In this document: in pieces, positions 1 to 14,009 of the stretch
Position numbering within the stretch: position 1 is the first letter of the stretch
How the letters are laid out: each line of letters begins with the position of its first letter
DNA from: Adineta steineri
Taxonomy: Eukaryota; Rotifera; Eurotatoria; Adinetida; Adinetidae
DNA length: 64,000 bases
Assembly (NCBI GenBank): GCA_905250115.1
Contig: CAJNOI010000004.1
Coordinates: forward strand, 1,385,759 to 1,449,758
Reading direction: 5' to 3'
Translations under genes and position numbers: made by a program
Notes under the pieces: generated by a model
What the model was told of the DNA's origin: nothing
The model's input: only the letters and a program-made list of their open reading frames with translations
The model's database searches: none

Positions 1-1224
1 GGAAAGTAATTAGTAAAATCGAATACACCATATTCAGTCAAGGCTCTTTACTATATTAAGCTGAGCAAATATGTATATTATTGATTAAAAATGAAAGGAT
101 ATACACATGACATCAGCAATCAATCATATTACTATTCTCCTCTTAATATAGACGTCAACAATACAAGTAATAAATTCTCACTATTCTTTTGTTACTTTTC
201 ATTGATAGATATAAAAATATTTACGAATAATTAATAAGCAAAAAAACTAAAGAATATTTCATATTTGCAAAGGTCATTCGTTCATTCGTTTGTTATTGAT
301 TGTTTCGTCATCATCATCATATTAGACCAACAACACATAAAAATAAGAAAACAGCAAAAGAAAAAGTGAATGATGAACAGCATATTTTTGTTTCTCATTT
401 ATCTTATCTAAGAGAAGTTTTTGATAAAATTAAAAATTAGTCATTTATATATGTATAGCAAATAGAAAAAGAAAAATCAGCATTCTGAAAGACTACACAA
501 TAACAATAGAAAAAATTTCAATAGAAAAAAAGAAAAACGAAAATGTCTAATTGGTATTATTTCGTTTTCATCTTGCCATTATGTAGAATAGACTTATAGA
601 TACTAATCAAATTGATATGACAATAGCAAACAAAACAACAACAAAAAAAGAAGATATTTTATAATGTTTGATGTAAAGATGTAATGTATTGTTATACAAA
701 TTCATTCATCGTCCAATTATCCTATAACGAAGAGAGAAGACAACTTGATTTGGTACCATAATTAATTTTTGAACAACGATCTAGTTGACAGCAAGGTTAT
801 GTATACATAACATGGTCAAAATTCATATCAATCAAACAACAATCGAACACATCAAGATATGCATGGTTATCATACTCCTCAAGCAATGCATCCGCAATAG
901 AACGAAAGGATAAAACAAAAGTCAATCAAAGATATTACCGTATAATTATATTACTAACATGCATAACAAGCAACAATATTTGACTAAATTTAATAATACA
1001 TTCATTTAGAGAAATAGGAGAAACACAAAAACAAATATTAATGCGCATTACAAGCATGAAGAACACAGCAGATATCAAGCAATAAAAAAATAAAATAGAC
1101 AATCAATGGGTCTAATTTGATGATGATAAAATATATATATATATTATTAAAAAGGTTAATTAATTGCTGTCAACTAGATATGTTTATCTTGTCTATTAAT
1201 AAAAAAAGTAATCAAAATTATATC
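1..1224. other. Intergenic, no gene seen
   Basis: AT-rich sequence with short A-runs and TA-runs and stop codons in all frames. It lies downstream of the minus-strand Ser-rich gene and probably contains its 3' UTR. I see no RNA gene or repeat that I can support. Confidence 0.6.
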
Positions 1225-4200
1225 TTACTTTCGAGGTTTTGGTATACCACAAACTGAATCATCACTATCATAATCAATATTTGTTGGTTTTGATACTGCT
1301 CGTCGAGTATTATTAGTTTTTCCATTTAAATTCAATTTTCGATTATTAAATGTCATAGAATCTAATGATTTATAACGAAGTAAAGCATCTCGATTAGTGC
1401 GTTCAATATGTGCGATTGATGATGATGTGGTAGATGATGATGATAAGTTTTCATCTTCTCCGCCTATTCCGATAAGATCACGACTGATTGATCGTTGTTG
1501 TCGATGATGTTTATTTGCTTCATTAGTATTTGTTGCTGGAAAGAAATAATTATTATTAATTTGATTTTTTGTTGATGATGATATAGACGATGGTTCTTGA
1601 TATAAATCAGCGCTTTTCGAACGTTTCATTTGTTTACGTCTTTGAAAACGACGACGAGGTTGTTGTTGTTGTCCACCATTAGATCTTTCATCTTGTTGTT
1701 GTTGTTGTTCGACAACTGTTGAATGCAACGATCCTTGAGATTGTGGACGACTATTATTTAATGATGTCGTATTAACTGCTGATGTTGATGAAGCAAAGTC
1801 TCTTGGTCGATAATGATATGAAGTTGGTGGAGGATAATTATTAAATTGCTCATATTTATTATTATTATTGACTATTGTACTATTTCCATTTTGATATGGT
1901 AAAGAAGATGTTTGCTACACACAAAAAAAAAGAGAAGAATAAAGATTTTTCTATTTATAATAATTTACCTTAGTAGAATAAAGATCTGATTTTGTTGGTG
2001 ATCGAAATCTCTGTGTAGGATCGTTTAATGATGGAACTATATTAGTAGAACGTGCATTATGTAATAAAGTAGTATTATTATTGTTTGGTAATCGTTGCGA
2101 TGAACCATGCGAAAGTGTTTCGGACAATGACATTGAAGTTGATTGATTTGGTATATAAGACGATGAATTTGGTTGAGGTTGAGATATATGTGAAGAAGAT
2201 AATGGTGCAGGCGTTGAAAAAGTAGGATTAGGTGTAAGAAAGTCTGAATAACGAACATTTTGATGATGAATTGTACCACCAAGAGAACCAGCTGATGAAG
2301 ATGCTGATGTATTGCTTGAAGTATTTCCTACACTATTGAGAACAATACGTGTTTTTGATGGTATTGTAGTTGGTGTTGTTGGTGTTCCTATTAATTGTGA
2401 TGACGATAATGGATATAATGGCCGAACCGTATTTGTATTTATTGAATATGGTTCAACTTTTGCTATATTTTTTGGACGTGCTGCTGTTGTTGATGCCATT
2501 TGATCATGATCATTCATACGACGAAAACGATAAGCATCATATGAAAGTTCAGATGATGGCATTATATTGCTATTATCTGGGCGATTGAGCGGTTCAGTAC
2601 TAAAATATGTAGTTATAGAAATAAACAAATGCTACTCAATCATATCCTTATATATATATGTAGATAGAAAACAAGAGAATTCGAATTATATAATAGAACT
2701 AATTATTTAGACTATTATTGTGAGATATATAATCAAAGACAGAAATAGCAACTGACGTGTCTTAGAGCATGAGTAATGTCAAATATAAAAAAATAAATCT
2801 CTCAATCTAACAACATCGTATAGAAAGAAAGAGAATGTTTAGATTTGATTATATTCGTACGCGTTAATACATATGAAGAGAATGAGAATATCTGTTTCTA
2901 TTTATTTTTGATTTGTGCCCTTTTCATTCTCTATCGTCTATTGACTAGAAAGAAGAAAGAGATAAAGAATCATGATATTGTTCATGTATAGAACAAAATC
3001 CTTTTTGAAAAAAAACAGGAGAAATGCACTTCATCGATTATCTTTTTCTTTCGTTCTATATAATAAATCTTTGCGGTCAGTAATGATAACTCCTGAATAG
3101 TTCTTTTTTTTTTCTTCTTTCTTTCGATTTATCGTTGTATTGCTAGTACAGATGATTAAAAGCCGATTTGAATATGTACCAAGTCATTATTAATCGTAAA
3201 GGTATTCGCTGATGCTTTTTTCATTCAAACGAATGAAAGACAGATGGTCATTCTATGTTAAGTATTTATGTATATATATATATTGTGAATACAAAGCATG
3301 GCACGTACATATACATATATATATATAGGCTCATGAAATATGAGAAAATGTGTTAACAATACATGAATGAAGACTATTGATACAGATTTATAGGTATATT
3401 GTGTCGATTGTAATATATAAAATGGTATGTTGACCTTGTTGAATTTTTTATATTTTTCTAGTAGCTAATAGCTAGTATATATGAATAATGTTTAGTGATT
3501 AATAGTTGTATATGTATGCTCGAGTTCAAGAGACATAAGACAAACTTTATTAAATACTTCATTTTCTTTTCTTTTTTTTCCAAGTAATGCAATTAGATGA
3601 ATACCTATTTCGGTTCTTATTCAAAGAAAAAACGAAATTGACGCACTCAACCCTCCTATTCATGCCTAAAGGAATATTACATATGGATAGACTAATAGCT
3701 GTACGTTTACTATCAACACCATATTGGATCTTTTTTCTTCTTCTACGTCTTTGTCATTTGCAATTTCTTGCATGTTTACTATGTAAGATGAGATAGATTT
3801 TGCATGGTCATTGGTATCATGTGTAACTTAATCAGCAATAAGGGTGGTGTGTTGAAAAACATGAACTTTGATGACAAATGATGACTGACGTATATATAAA
3901 TATAAGAAACTATAGTTAGAAATCGCCCAGTGTGGAGTAGGCGAGAGACTAATGATAGGCAAAATATCTGCGTATGTCTTTATTTTTATAAAAATAAAAA
4001 GTCATTAGAATATTCGATCTACCTGTCAATCAATAATAGATTTACGTTCTCGTTTTATTGTATTTCTTGATCGGAAAGAAAAGAATTTTTTTTACATACC
4101 TATCGATAGTTTTGTGACTTTGAAGTATAGGTCGTTTAAGTAATGGTGAAGATACTGTTAAATTTTCCTGAATATGTACTGTTGGTTTAGTTAAATTACC

Positions 4201-6794
4201 ATTTGGTATTGATTGTTTTTGTGAGTCAATAGAATTTGGATGAGAAAAATTTTGTATAAGTGAAGATGTTGATGAATATATATCCGATTTGTTTATATTT
4301 GCACCATTTGTATTGAAATGTCGATCAAGATTTGAATCAATTGAATCGATTCGATGTTGTTTATTTAATGGAAATTTTGGTAGATCAAGTGATGATTTTG
4401 GTGTAAATAATTGTTTTAATTTATTAACACACGAACCAGTTGTAATTGGTAGAGATTTTTCATCAAAATCATCAATTTCATCAGTTTGTTCATTATTTTC
4501 AATTCCACCGGCACTTTTACTTCGGCTAAGTAATGGTCGATATGATTCATTTTCTTGTTGTTGTTGTTGTTGTTGACTAATTAGTGTTCGTGGTGATGAT
4601 GGTCGAACAGGAAATGTTGATGGTGATAATGGTGTCGTAGGAGAAGGAAAATCATGTAGTAAACGTGAACCTTTTGCGGATTTACTTATTGCAGCACAAA
4701 TTCGTTTTGTACCAGTTGTAATTAACGGTTGATAAGGACCGGTATTTTCATTTGTTATATGTCCTAATGGAGGAACATGTGGTTCAATTTCAATTCTTAA
4801 TGGTTCAGTTTTTTTAGGTTGAATATTAAATTCAGTATGTACTGTTGGTAAAGTATATTTTAGAATTGCTTGACTTGAATTAGATAGATTTGGTGATGTT
4901 TGTGGTTCATGTTCATGAAATGCTCGTTGACGTTGAAGTCGCGGCATCGATGATTGTCTAACCGGTTCATTATTTTCATATGTTGTAGATAATGTTCGTT
5001 GTGGTAGAAATGAACGTAAAGATGAAGAAGCATTGGACGGTAATGATGATAATGAATTAGGATTAACTGTATGCCATATACCGCGAGTATTTTCAAGCGA
5101 ACGACCTACTTTAATACCAGCAGTATTTGGATCATAACGACGAATTAAACGAAGTACATTAGAATCCGTCATTAGTTCTGTATTATGTTTGTTAACATCT
5201 CCACCAAATGAAGATGAAGAAGATGTTCTTATTAAATCATCATCATCATTCTAAAATGCAGAAATATATATATAGTTATATATAAGTAAATTATAACCCT
5301 GAACTAGTTATTAGAATACGTATAATGTATGTCGCGTGGTATTCGCCTTATACATAAGAAGCAGATGGAATAGAGAAGAAGAGAGTCGAAAGAATTTTGT
5401 GCTCGTCCATCTGTCTTCTCTTTTTCATACGACAAATAACTATGTGTCGATAAGGGACTGAAAGAAGGAGCGACAAAGAAAATGTAAAAGAGAAAGAGAC
5501 ATAGAAGAGAAGAGAGAAAAAACGAAGAAAGCAAGAACTTTAGGCATCTTACACATAGACATACTGCTTATACTAATGATTAGACACAGACACATCCATG
5601 AGTGTATGGTATCAATAGCTAGTGGAAAGAAAAGCAAAAGCAAACTACTATCATTATTATCCATTATCATTTTTTTTTCCTACGACCTATCAGATGTCTA
5701 GTTGTTAAAGAAATGAGCACCGTATGTATGTCCCTGAACTGTCTTAGCTTTTGTCCCTATTATTTACTCAACAGTGCCTTATAGTATAAAAATATTCAAG
5801 TAGAGCAAAAAAAAAGTTCAAAAAAAAAAGAAAGGAAGAGAAAGTTATTTGATTTACCGATTGAGGTGGTAATGTATGCATATGATTTGAAGAATTTGTA
5901 TGTATTAATGAATTTAAGTATTGTGGTTGTTTTTGAATATAACGATAACCTCGTTGATTTGCATGTGTTATATTAATTGTAGTAATTGCAGGAGCTGGAA
6001 TAGTAGTTTTAATATTATTATTTTGCTTTGTTTTTGTCACTTGGATTGGTACAGAAATCGTCGGTCTATTATTTGATGTTGCTGAAGCTGTAGAGGAAGA
6101 ACAAGACGATGAATAAGATAACGATGATGGTATCACAGTACTAACGACCATTGCCGTATTATTACTAGTAATATTGACAGGAATCGAGCGAGGCAATGGT
6201 TTCTAGAATAATGTTGCGTACGTGAATAAGAAAACGTGCACATACCATTGGCATTTTATATTATATACATACCTGCTCAATATGATTGGTATTCATTGGA
6301 GATGGAGATTTCTTTTTAATAATAACCATTGGTGTACTTGATGAGATTGTATTAAAACGTCGACGACCATTGATAATCAATGGACGAAAATCCATAGGTT
6401 TAACTTCAATATTTGATGATAATGATGGTGTATCACTTATTTTTGCATTTATTCCTCTCAATGTTGAAGAAATATTTGAATTTATTAAAGGTTTTTGTGG
6501 AACTCTTTTATCATACATTCGATTACTTGCTGAACAACGTACAGAAGGTTGTGTTATAGTTATATGTGTAACTGTATGACGTCGATTTTCTTCATCGACT
6601 GGAGTAGATTTTCTTTTTCTTGTCATTAATAAACAATCAGTTTCAGGTTTTGAATTTGATGAAGATAATCTAGGAGCATTATTATTTGAACTGTTTAATG
6701 TATCTGTAATATTTCTTGTTAATGTGTGAGGCCTTCGATAATTATTTATCATATGATCATAGATAGAGGGCGTCGACAATAATGTTGGTGACAT
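1225..6794 (-). CDS. Large Ser/Asn-rich low-complexity protein, function unknown
   Basis: A five-exon model on the minus strand has fully compatible phases: 6794-6273, 6202-5858, 5250-4100, 2599-1969 and 1914-1225, giving 1112 residues. The start is the first ATG of the open frame at 6794. The protein is dominated by Ser, Asn, Thr, Pro and Gln, including a Gln run near 4555-4575 and another near 1690. It has no signal peptide or membrane segment. Short basic phosphosite-like motifs recur (KRSKSADLY, RSKSAGG, TKSDLYSTK). The most structured piece is a short amphipathic stretch, CVNKLKQLF, in exon 3. This composition suggests a disordered scaffold or cytoskeletal adaptor, but I do not recognise the family. 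The 1.5-kb intron between exons 3 and 4 could hide another exon. The last codons are followed by GTAAGAT, so the stop at 1225 could instead be the edge of a donor site. Confidence 0.6.
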
Positions 6795-8998
6795 ATTTAC
6801 TCTAAAAATCTATATAAAAAGAAAAAAAATTTGAGACAACTGATAGATAAATTCATCTTTATATCAAGTAAAGAAAAATGAAAGAAGAAAACAAATATAT
6901 ATATGAATAAAAACTTACTTTTCTTCGAGAAATAAAACGTACTAATATAAGATCGGTCTATTGTTCAACTGTTCGATTCAATGTTAGTATTTTATTTACT
7001 TAAATGACAATAGTTATTACTAAATGTTTTTACTTGTTTGAAAGTAAATCAATTCTCTTTGAAGTATAATTACTTTCATAGGTAAATGATAGTATTGAAA
7101 AAAATGAAAAAGTACACTACATATAATGAAAACGAGGCAAAGACATAAAAATTGAATAATAATATACTAATCTATGATAGAAGAGAAAAAAAGAAACATA
7201 CATGCATATATATATACGATGAGACTTTTGATTAATTAAATTAAGTTGATGAAAAGTATATAATGTATTCATTGAGAAGCTATATATATATAGTAAACCT
7301 AATCGATGGATGATAGAGTATAAAGTTAAGTAGATGTGTTCAATAAACTTTTCTTTATCTTATTTTACTTGTTTCGAGAACTTATGGTATGTAAAAACAA
7401 AAGAAAAACGGAAGAGAGAATTTCTTCGGCAGCGACATCATAAAAGGGATTAATTGAATGAGAGGTTTACTACGTTAGATTGTACAATCGCTATGAGTAG
7501 TAAAGTGTTTAAAAAGAGGAAAAGAGAGGAACACATCCTTCGCGTATACATTTACTACCTACGTGTGTCAATGTTATAATATAGGTACACCAACTTAAAT
7601 TCAATTAATATCAAAACGACCAGAAAGTATTGATGTAGGCGTCATATGTTATAAACATTATAGTATGTCTCAATCAAATAATTATGTTTTTTTATATTTG
7701 ATTTAGAGTTTCATTTTATAGATAGACAAAAATAGAAGATTATTTTAATCAATATCAGATGAAACTAAACAGTGTATATACAAAAAATTTGTAGGATATA
7801 CATATAGGAGAAGCATTGACAGTAAGGTCTTTATGAGATAATAAATGGTAAGAATTTTTATGTTACTCTGTTTTACAAATCAATGATAACCTTGGATTGT
7901 TCTAGAGAAAAATGATATCTTGACGTTTATCGAAGCGAATCAAGAATAGAGAAACAGGTTTCATGAATAACCTTCGGTTATATATAAACAATTTTTCACC
8001 TTATTGTCATATATAATAAAATTATTAAGTAATGAGTTAATAAAAACAAAATCTTTGACAAGAGGAAAAAAAGGTTTCTCAGCATGTCGTCACTAGCCAA
8101 AAAACTAATTTATTATTACGAACAGTTAATGAGATCATCAATTCACCTTTTTCTTTTGTATTATTCGTTGTCTTCTTACTCACACGCATGTACATCATAT
8201 TGTCTATTGACATGACATTTTGTTGTATGACAATGTACAACTAATGTCTTACACTACTACTTATATACTATCGACACTTTCATGATGATAATTAGTAATG
8301 AACATATATTTATGAGGGAAAAGTATTCAATACCTGTATGTCACTTAATAATCTGATAGATATAAATTTAACTAACCTATATTGTACATAGATAAAAGAG
8401 TATATGATGAGTGGCTATTAACGACGAGGTCGAAAAAAAAGATATATATATATATTCTGATGAGTTATTATTTAGGTTGTGTCGTTGTCTCATCTTCTTT
8501 TTTCTCGTTGCAATGGGTGGTTAATGAATCAATCATGCGCGTAATAAGAACATATTCTCGTATAGGAGAAAAACTATATATATATATGCATAGTACGTAG
8601 GTTGGTCAAAATAACAACAAATAGCAAGACATATGACCAGGTATACTAGCCTGTTTCTCATTTAGACTTTATCATAGTTTCTCTTACTTCATGTAATGGT
8701 TTGATAGGCGAGTCATTAAATCACTTGTCTATCTATGATAGGCGAGTGTCTCTATATTCCCTCGTTTCCAATAAATCTTCATATATCGTAATTCTTAACA
8801 ATCCAAGTCTTGATCAGTGTCATGCACATAAATCAAACTCAACGCCTTACAAATTCGTCGCGTCTATGTCTTCACTATTGTACGTTACTCTGTTTTTCTT
8901 TATGTGTCGATGATAAACCATGTATGTGTTCATTCACTTTTCTTCTTATCGATGACGAAAGACATATACAGAAAGTATCATACAGACATACAACGAGA

Positions 8999-9032
8999 AA
9001 AGAGAGAGAGAGAGAAAGGGAGAGGGAGAGAA
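8999..9032. repeat. GA-rich simple repeat
   Basis: An alternating AG run that degrades into GGGAGA units, visible directly in the sequence. No function is implied. Confidence 0.8.
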
Positions 9033-11917
9033 AACGCAAGCAACAGTCGAAAGTGAGAAGGTCTAATCAATAGCGTTTATAGTAGGCGATGAAGGTGCTG
9101 AATGGCCTTCTTTCATATGGATTCCATTTAGAGACAGGCGCAACAATAAGACGATGATTGACATCTCTCACACATACGGTATGTCATGAAGATTACGCAA
9201 GTGATCTGACGTCCACACAGAAGTGCTGATGAAGAAATATACATATTTATATATGATATATTACTCTTGACAAACGAACATATGTGTACAGAACTTTTTC
9301 TAATCTAATCTCATCTATTACAAGGTTAACCTAGAGATAACGTTCAGCAAAGTTCATTCTATCACAACAGTCTTTCCTTTTTGTTTATTGTTCAATATTA
9401 TGTCTGATATTTATTCTAAGCCATAGAATTTCTTTTACAGATCATTTTAACACATAAGTATATTATTCTATAATACTTTTATATATTTCTAAATATATTA
9501 TACAGTTAAGATATCACTTATTATTCAACAGTAGTTTATAGATCAATAAAATTCTATTGATAGAAGTACTGTCATACATAACATATAAAGCTAGATTAAG
9601 AAATGTGTCTATTCTTTAGTTAGATAAAACAATCTGACTTGAAAAAGAAAATATTAACTTTGTCTATTTGTTTCATATAATCCTTATTCAAGAATCATTC
9701 AGTTATACTAAGTGAAATCTTTATAGTCCTTGAATAACATAAAAGTACAAATATGTCGATATCTTTTGTTTGAAAAGTATAAAATAACTGATCAAACGTC
9801 TGACAAATGTAAAATATCAAACAGATTATATGATGTTTCAAGTAAATAAAACAATACGATACGATAAGTATAACTCTTAATAAAGTGTGAAAAAAAATAA
9901 CAGAAAAAGATAAAACGATAAGATAGAAATCGTTATTATGAAAAAAAAGGAAAAGAAAATAATTTATACCTATTTTTGTTCAATATTTAATAGTATGTTA
10001 GTAGGATGACTTGAAGATATCAATAAGATATCACCGTTATCATATATATAAAATTCTCAATTACAAAATCAGATAATCTTTATGATCTAATATGTATTAT
10101 CTAAATTGAGTGGGTTGATATGATATTCTTTTTTTCACTTTTATATTTGATAATCTTCATTTATCTACAATACGAAACAAATTGAAACTTATCTTTATAT
10201 GAACATATATAAGAATGAATATAGAGTAGATGTCTATAAAAGAGTGTGTTCGATTTATAAAAAAGAAGAAAAAAAAAATGTGATGATACTCTTGACATTG
10301 TGAATGTGATGATTTATTATTTTCAATATTGATTTCGATTTCTATTTACAGAATTGATACTGTATTTATTAACTACAAAGTACAGTATATGAACTCTTCG
10401 TAATGATAAACTCAATAAATATTATCTTGTCATACACAAATGAAGTTTATTATAAATTAATATAACAGTGTTGCTTGTCTCATTAAAGGTTATTCTAACG
10501 AATGATCTACATAAATTTGTTGTTTATTCTTCTATGCTTGTTAGTCGATCAAGTCTTTTTGTCTCTTGTTGACAAAATACATCAACCGATAAATACGTAT
10601 GTTTCATTGTTATGTGTCTGACTCGATTTTTTTATTCATCATATAACTTTCACTCTTTTATGTTAAGTATGAAAGAAACATTGTACTATAGCTTTTGTGA
10701 CACATATTATCCTTGATAAATAACAAACATTTTTTTATTTCGTACAGCTTTAATATACTCTATTGTCGAATACTGTTAATAATGATGTTAGTATATGGAT
10801 AAGTTTGGCAATGAGCATTGATGCATTAAAAAATGATTTTTGTCAATATAGAATATAAGAAGGTCATTTCTGTTTGACGGTTATTTAAGTATTTTATTGT
10901 CAATAAAATGAATTGTATTTAATGATAAACAAAATCACATTTTGTTTTATATTTATAAAACCTTTACATATATATTAATAATCAAAAAGAGTTAGGGAGG
11001 AACAAAACACTGTTTTATATTAGTTCTACTTAGTTAAATATAATATGCTGTCGAGACTTATTAATATTTTGACAAAATATTCTTAGTAATTACGAACAAC
11101 AGAGTCTAAATCATTAATTGATAATGACCTTCTCAAGTCATAAAGTTTTAATGACGTCTAAAATTCTTTCGTTCTTCAACAAATATTCAAAAATTAAGTC
11201 AACTATATAACAATCAATCATGTTTAGTAGTCTATGTCATATAATATTCTCGTAATTCTAAAGATAGATTTTAACAGCTGCATGCAAATATTATCTATAA
11301 TGATTCTTTGACATAATTATTAGTGAATATATATATATATTACAATTACATAATGATGATATTAAACAGTAACGATAATGATAAAAACAAATTGATTCGT
11401 CATTTGTAGTTCATTTGGTAGAAGAAAAAAAACTATTATAAATGTAACTAAATATTCTAAATGAATTCTACAATCTCATGAGATCAATTTATGTTTTTGC
11501 ATGATGAATATTCCATCTACCTGTTTATTCCAAGGTTAACACGCTTTCTTTCTTTTTTTCTTTCCAAAGAATTTTGAATAGTTATACGCTACAAACATGA
11601 TGTTAAATTAAACATAAAATATATTATATTACATTATTAAATATTTTTTCTCACAACAGTTTTTTTGAAAATGAATATGATAGTTATATTCTATTCAACG
11701 TTTTTTTTTCAAAATTGATAATATTCAAGATAAATTTATTTCATTCTATTATTAGGCTTTTCTTATGCGTAATATGATAAATTATCTTTTCAATTACTGT
11801 CGTTAGTAATAATCTTTATAGCTATCACTTCCTCACACTGTTCTTTATTATTTTTTCCCTAGGTAGAACATGCTCATTAATGACCTCTTTCTTGTAAGCC
11901 AACTTGTCAGAAGAAAA

Positions 11918-11938
11918 ATATATATATATATATATATT
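11918..11938. repeat. TA dinucleotide repeat
   Basis: About ten consecutive TA units. Similar shorter TA runs are scattered through all non-coding parts of the window. Confidence 0.8.
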
Positions 11939-12332
11939 TTATGCGTCAACCTAATAATTTTCAGCCCAATAACAACTTTTCTAATTCAAGTTTGACGTCA
12001 ACCGAACTCAAATTTCCAAATGACTTCTAATTAGTACTTGTCATTCTATAAAAAAAACTCATAGACATAAATTATACTTGTTCGAATGTTATATTTAATT
12101 AGAGACAAGATAACATTGACTTAAACGCTAATTTTTACATAATAACTTTTAATTATTTCAATAAATAAGATTTATCCTAACTAAAAATAAAAGCAGATGT
12201 CGCAATTCATAGATAAATGTTCATATACATCTATATCTATTGGTTATCGAATTTACTGAAAAAGTGTTTGTTTTTCTTCTTTGGTCTTCTTTTGTACAAT
12301 ATAATTGAATTAAAATAAGATAAACGAAAATT

Positions 12333-13174
12333 ATGGATATCGATTTAGTGAATGATCTTCGACGAAATGATGATGATGATGAGGATGAAAGTGATGAAGA
12401 TGATGGAAAACTCAAAAGAATTGAAAGTAGTGATGATGATGAAGAATCTAAAACTGCTAATGTTGAAAGTATTATGAAAAAAGCAAATGAAGTAGCAAAA
12501 AAAAAAGTTGCACGACATCCTCGACCAAAACTTGATGTTGATAGGTTTGTTAATTATTATTTTGTTATATTTTAATACTTTCTTATGTTATTAAATTTAG
12601 ATTAACAGGCCCACGAGGTCTCGAAGAATTATGTAATCTATTTAAAAATGAGAAGTTCAAAGGCAAAGGTCATGAAGTAAGTTAAATATAAACATTGAAT
12701 TGTTTTTTTTCTCATTTCTATCTATTAAATTTTTGCATAGTTTGCTGATCTAGATACAGTAATGCATAAATTTGAATATTGGGCTCATCGTCTTGTACCA
12801 CATTTGGCTTTTGATGATTTTATTGAAAAAGCAGAAAATCTTGGTAGTAAAAAGCCAGTTAAGGTATTTCAATTAACAATTCTTTTCTACTCTATTCATG
12901 CATTTTTTTCTTTCTTTCTTTCTTTTCTTAAAGAACGCACTTCAACATTTACGTGATAAATTAAATATTCAAGTATTACCAAATGATGATGATGAACAAG
13001 CTAGTCACACATTAGTAATTGAATATTAATCAAGAAGAATATCTTATTTTCTTTTTTTTTCCGTAGCTCGATTTATTACCAACCATTCTTCCAGAAAATG
13101 AAGAAAATTCTTCAGATAAAAATCCAATGAATGACATTCCCAATGATGAAGAATTAAATGAATTATTTCAATGA
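12333..13174 (+). CDS. TIPIN: TIMELESS-interacting protein (TIPIN/Swi3/Csm3)
   Basis: Five exons (12333-12544, 12601-12676, 12741-12863, 12934-13014, 13067-13174) join in phase to 199 residues. The acidic N-terminus (Asp/Glu-rich, residues about 11-45) is followed by the Swi3 domain. Its signature pieces are RPKLDVDRLTGPRGL, FKGKGHE, FEYWAHRLVPHLAFDDFIEK and LGSKKPV. In animals and fungi TIPIN binds TIMELESS and stabilises stalled replication forks in the nucleus, helping checkpoint signalling. The protein is shorter than human TIPIN because the C-terminal tail after the Swi3 domain is brief and acidic. Introns are 52-70 nt, a useful size reference for this genome. The gene converges on CRTC. 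Confidence 0.93.
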
Positions 13175-14009
13175 ATCCAAAATCTCTCTCTCTTTTTTTT
13201 TTATTGTTGTTAATATTGCTGTACATTGTTGGGAAAAGAAAACAAACGTTTATAGCACAATGAAAAGAAAAAGACGAAATAGAAATACAAGCAGAAAAAA
13301 CAAACAAAAAAGATAAAATAGACAAATGAATCGGTAGCGGTTATTTTTCATTGACCCTACCTGAGAATTGGAAACATACAAAACAACGGTTAATAGAAAT
13401 ATAGGTGAAAATTGAATAAGCTAACTAAAAGATTTCATTTGTATAAGCTAAAAATGTATGTAATGAAGACAAAAAAAAAAGAACTCATATATATATATAT
13501 ATTATATATATTTACAAACAAGAAAACGAGAGCGTTATACGTCATGTTAACGATGTCATAAAGCAATTCGCGCAGATAATTCACAACAGCAAACACACAA
13601 AAAAAAGAAAAAGAAAAGAAAAGATGAACATTAAATAAGAGCGTGCAAATACCAAACAGAAAAAAAAGAAGAAAGTCGATTAACAACACATACACACAGA
13701 TACAAATTTTCCTGAGATGAATTTTCTCTGTATTTTCTCATTTTTTTATTTTTGTTCCAAAAAAAAACTTGTTAGATATTTGTTCGAAAGAAGGGAAAAC
13801 ATATTTTAGCGCCGTGCGCATCTGACCATACACTATTTCATACATATATATATATATAACAAATGAGTAGTAGATAGAAATATTTTGCTCATACTCAATA
13901 ACACTCTTTAATTAAATATCAGTTAGATAAAAAAAACGATTAACATACGAATAGATTCTTTCCTTTTTTTTCTATAAATTATATACATTCAATTGTGATG
14001 TTTATTTCT
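13175..14009. other. Intergenic between convergent TIPIN and CRTC
   Basis: AT-rich 3' flanks of two converging genes with CT tracts and TA repeats. The minus-strand open frames here are T-rich and lack splice-compatible continuation. Both 3' UTRs probably lie here. Confidence 0.6.

Larger units (their letters stand above)
6795..12332. other. Long intergenic region, no gene seen
   Basis: About 5.5 kb of AT-rich sequence with stop codons in every frame. The short open frames near 8382-9073 are low-complexity and lack splice-compatible neighbours. A GA-rich simple repeat lies near 9000 and a TA repeat near 11920. It may hold promoter and 5' UTR sequence for the flanking genes. I see no RNA gene. 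Confidence 0.55.

Noticed and set aside
3587-3796. 69-codon plus-strand frame inside the 1.5-kb intron of the Ser-rich gene
   Set aside because: Leu/Phe-rich chance frame with no motif; flanking exon phases are already satisfied without any exon here.
5304-5670. Overlapping minus-strand frames in the intron between exons 2 and 3 of the Ser-rich gene
   Set aside because: They come from a GA-rich tract; phases of exons 2 and 3 match directly and splice sites are strong.
8382-9073. Three plus-strand frames near the GA repeat
   Set aside because: Low-complexity, no recognisable domain, and no splice-compatible neighbours.
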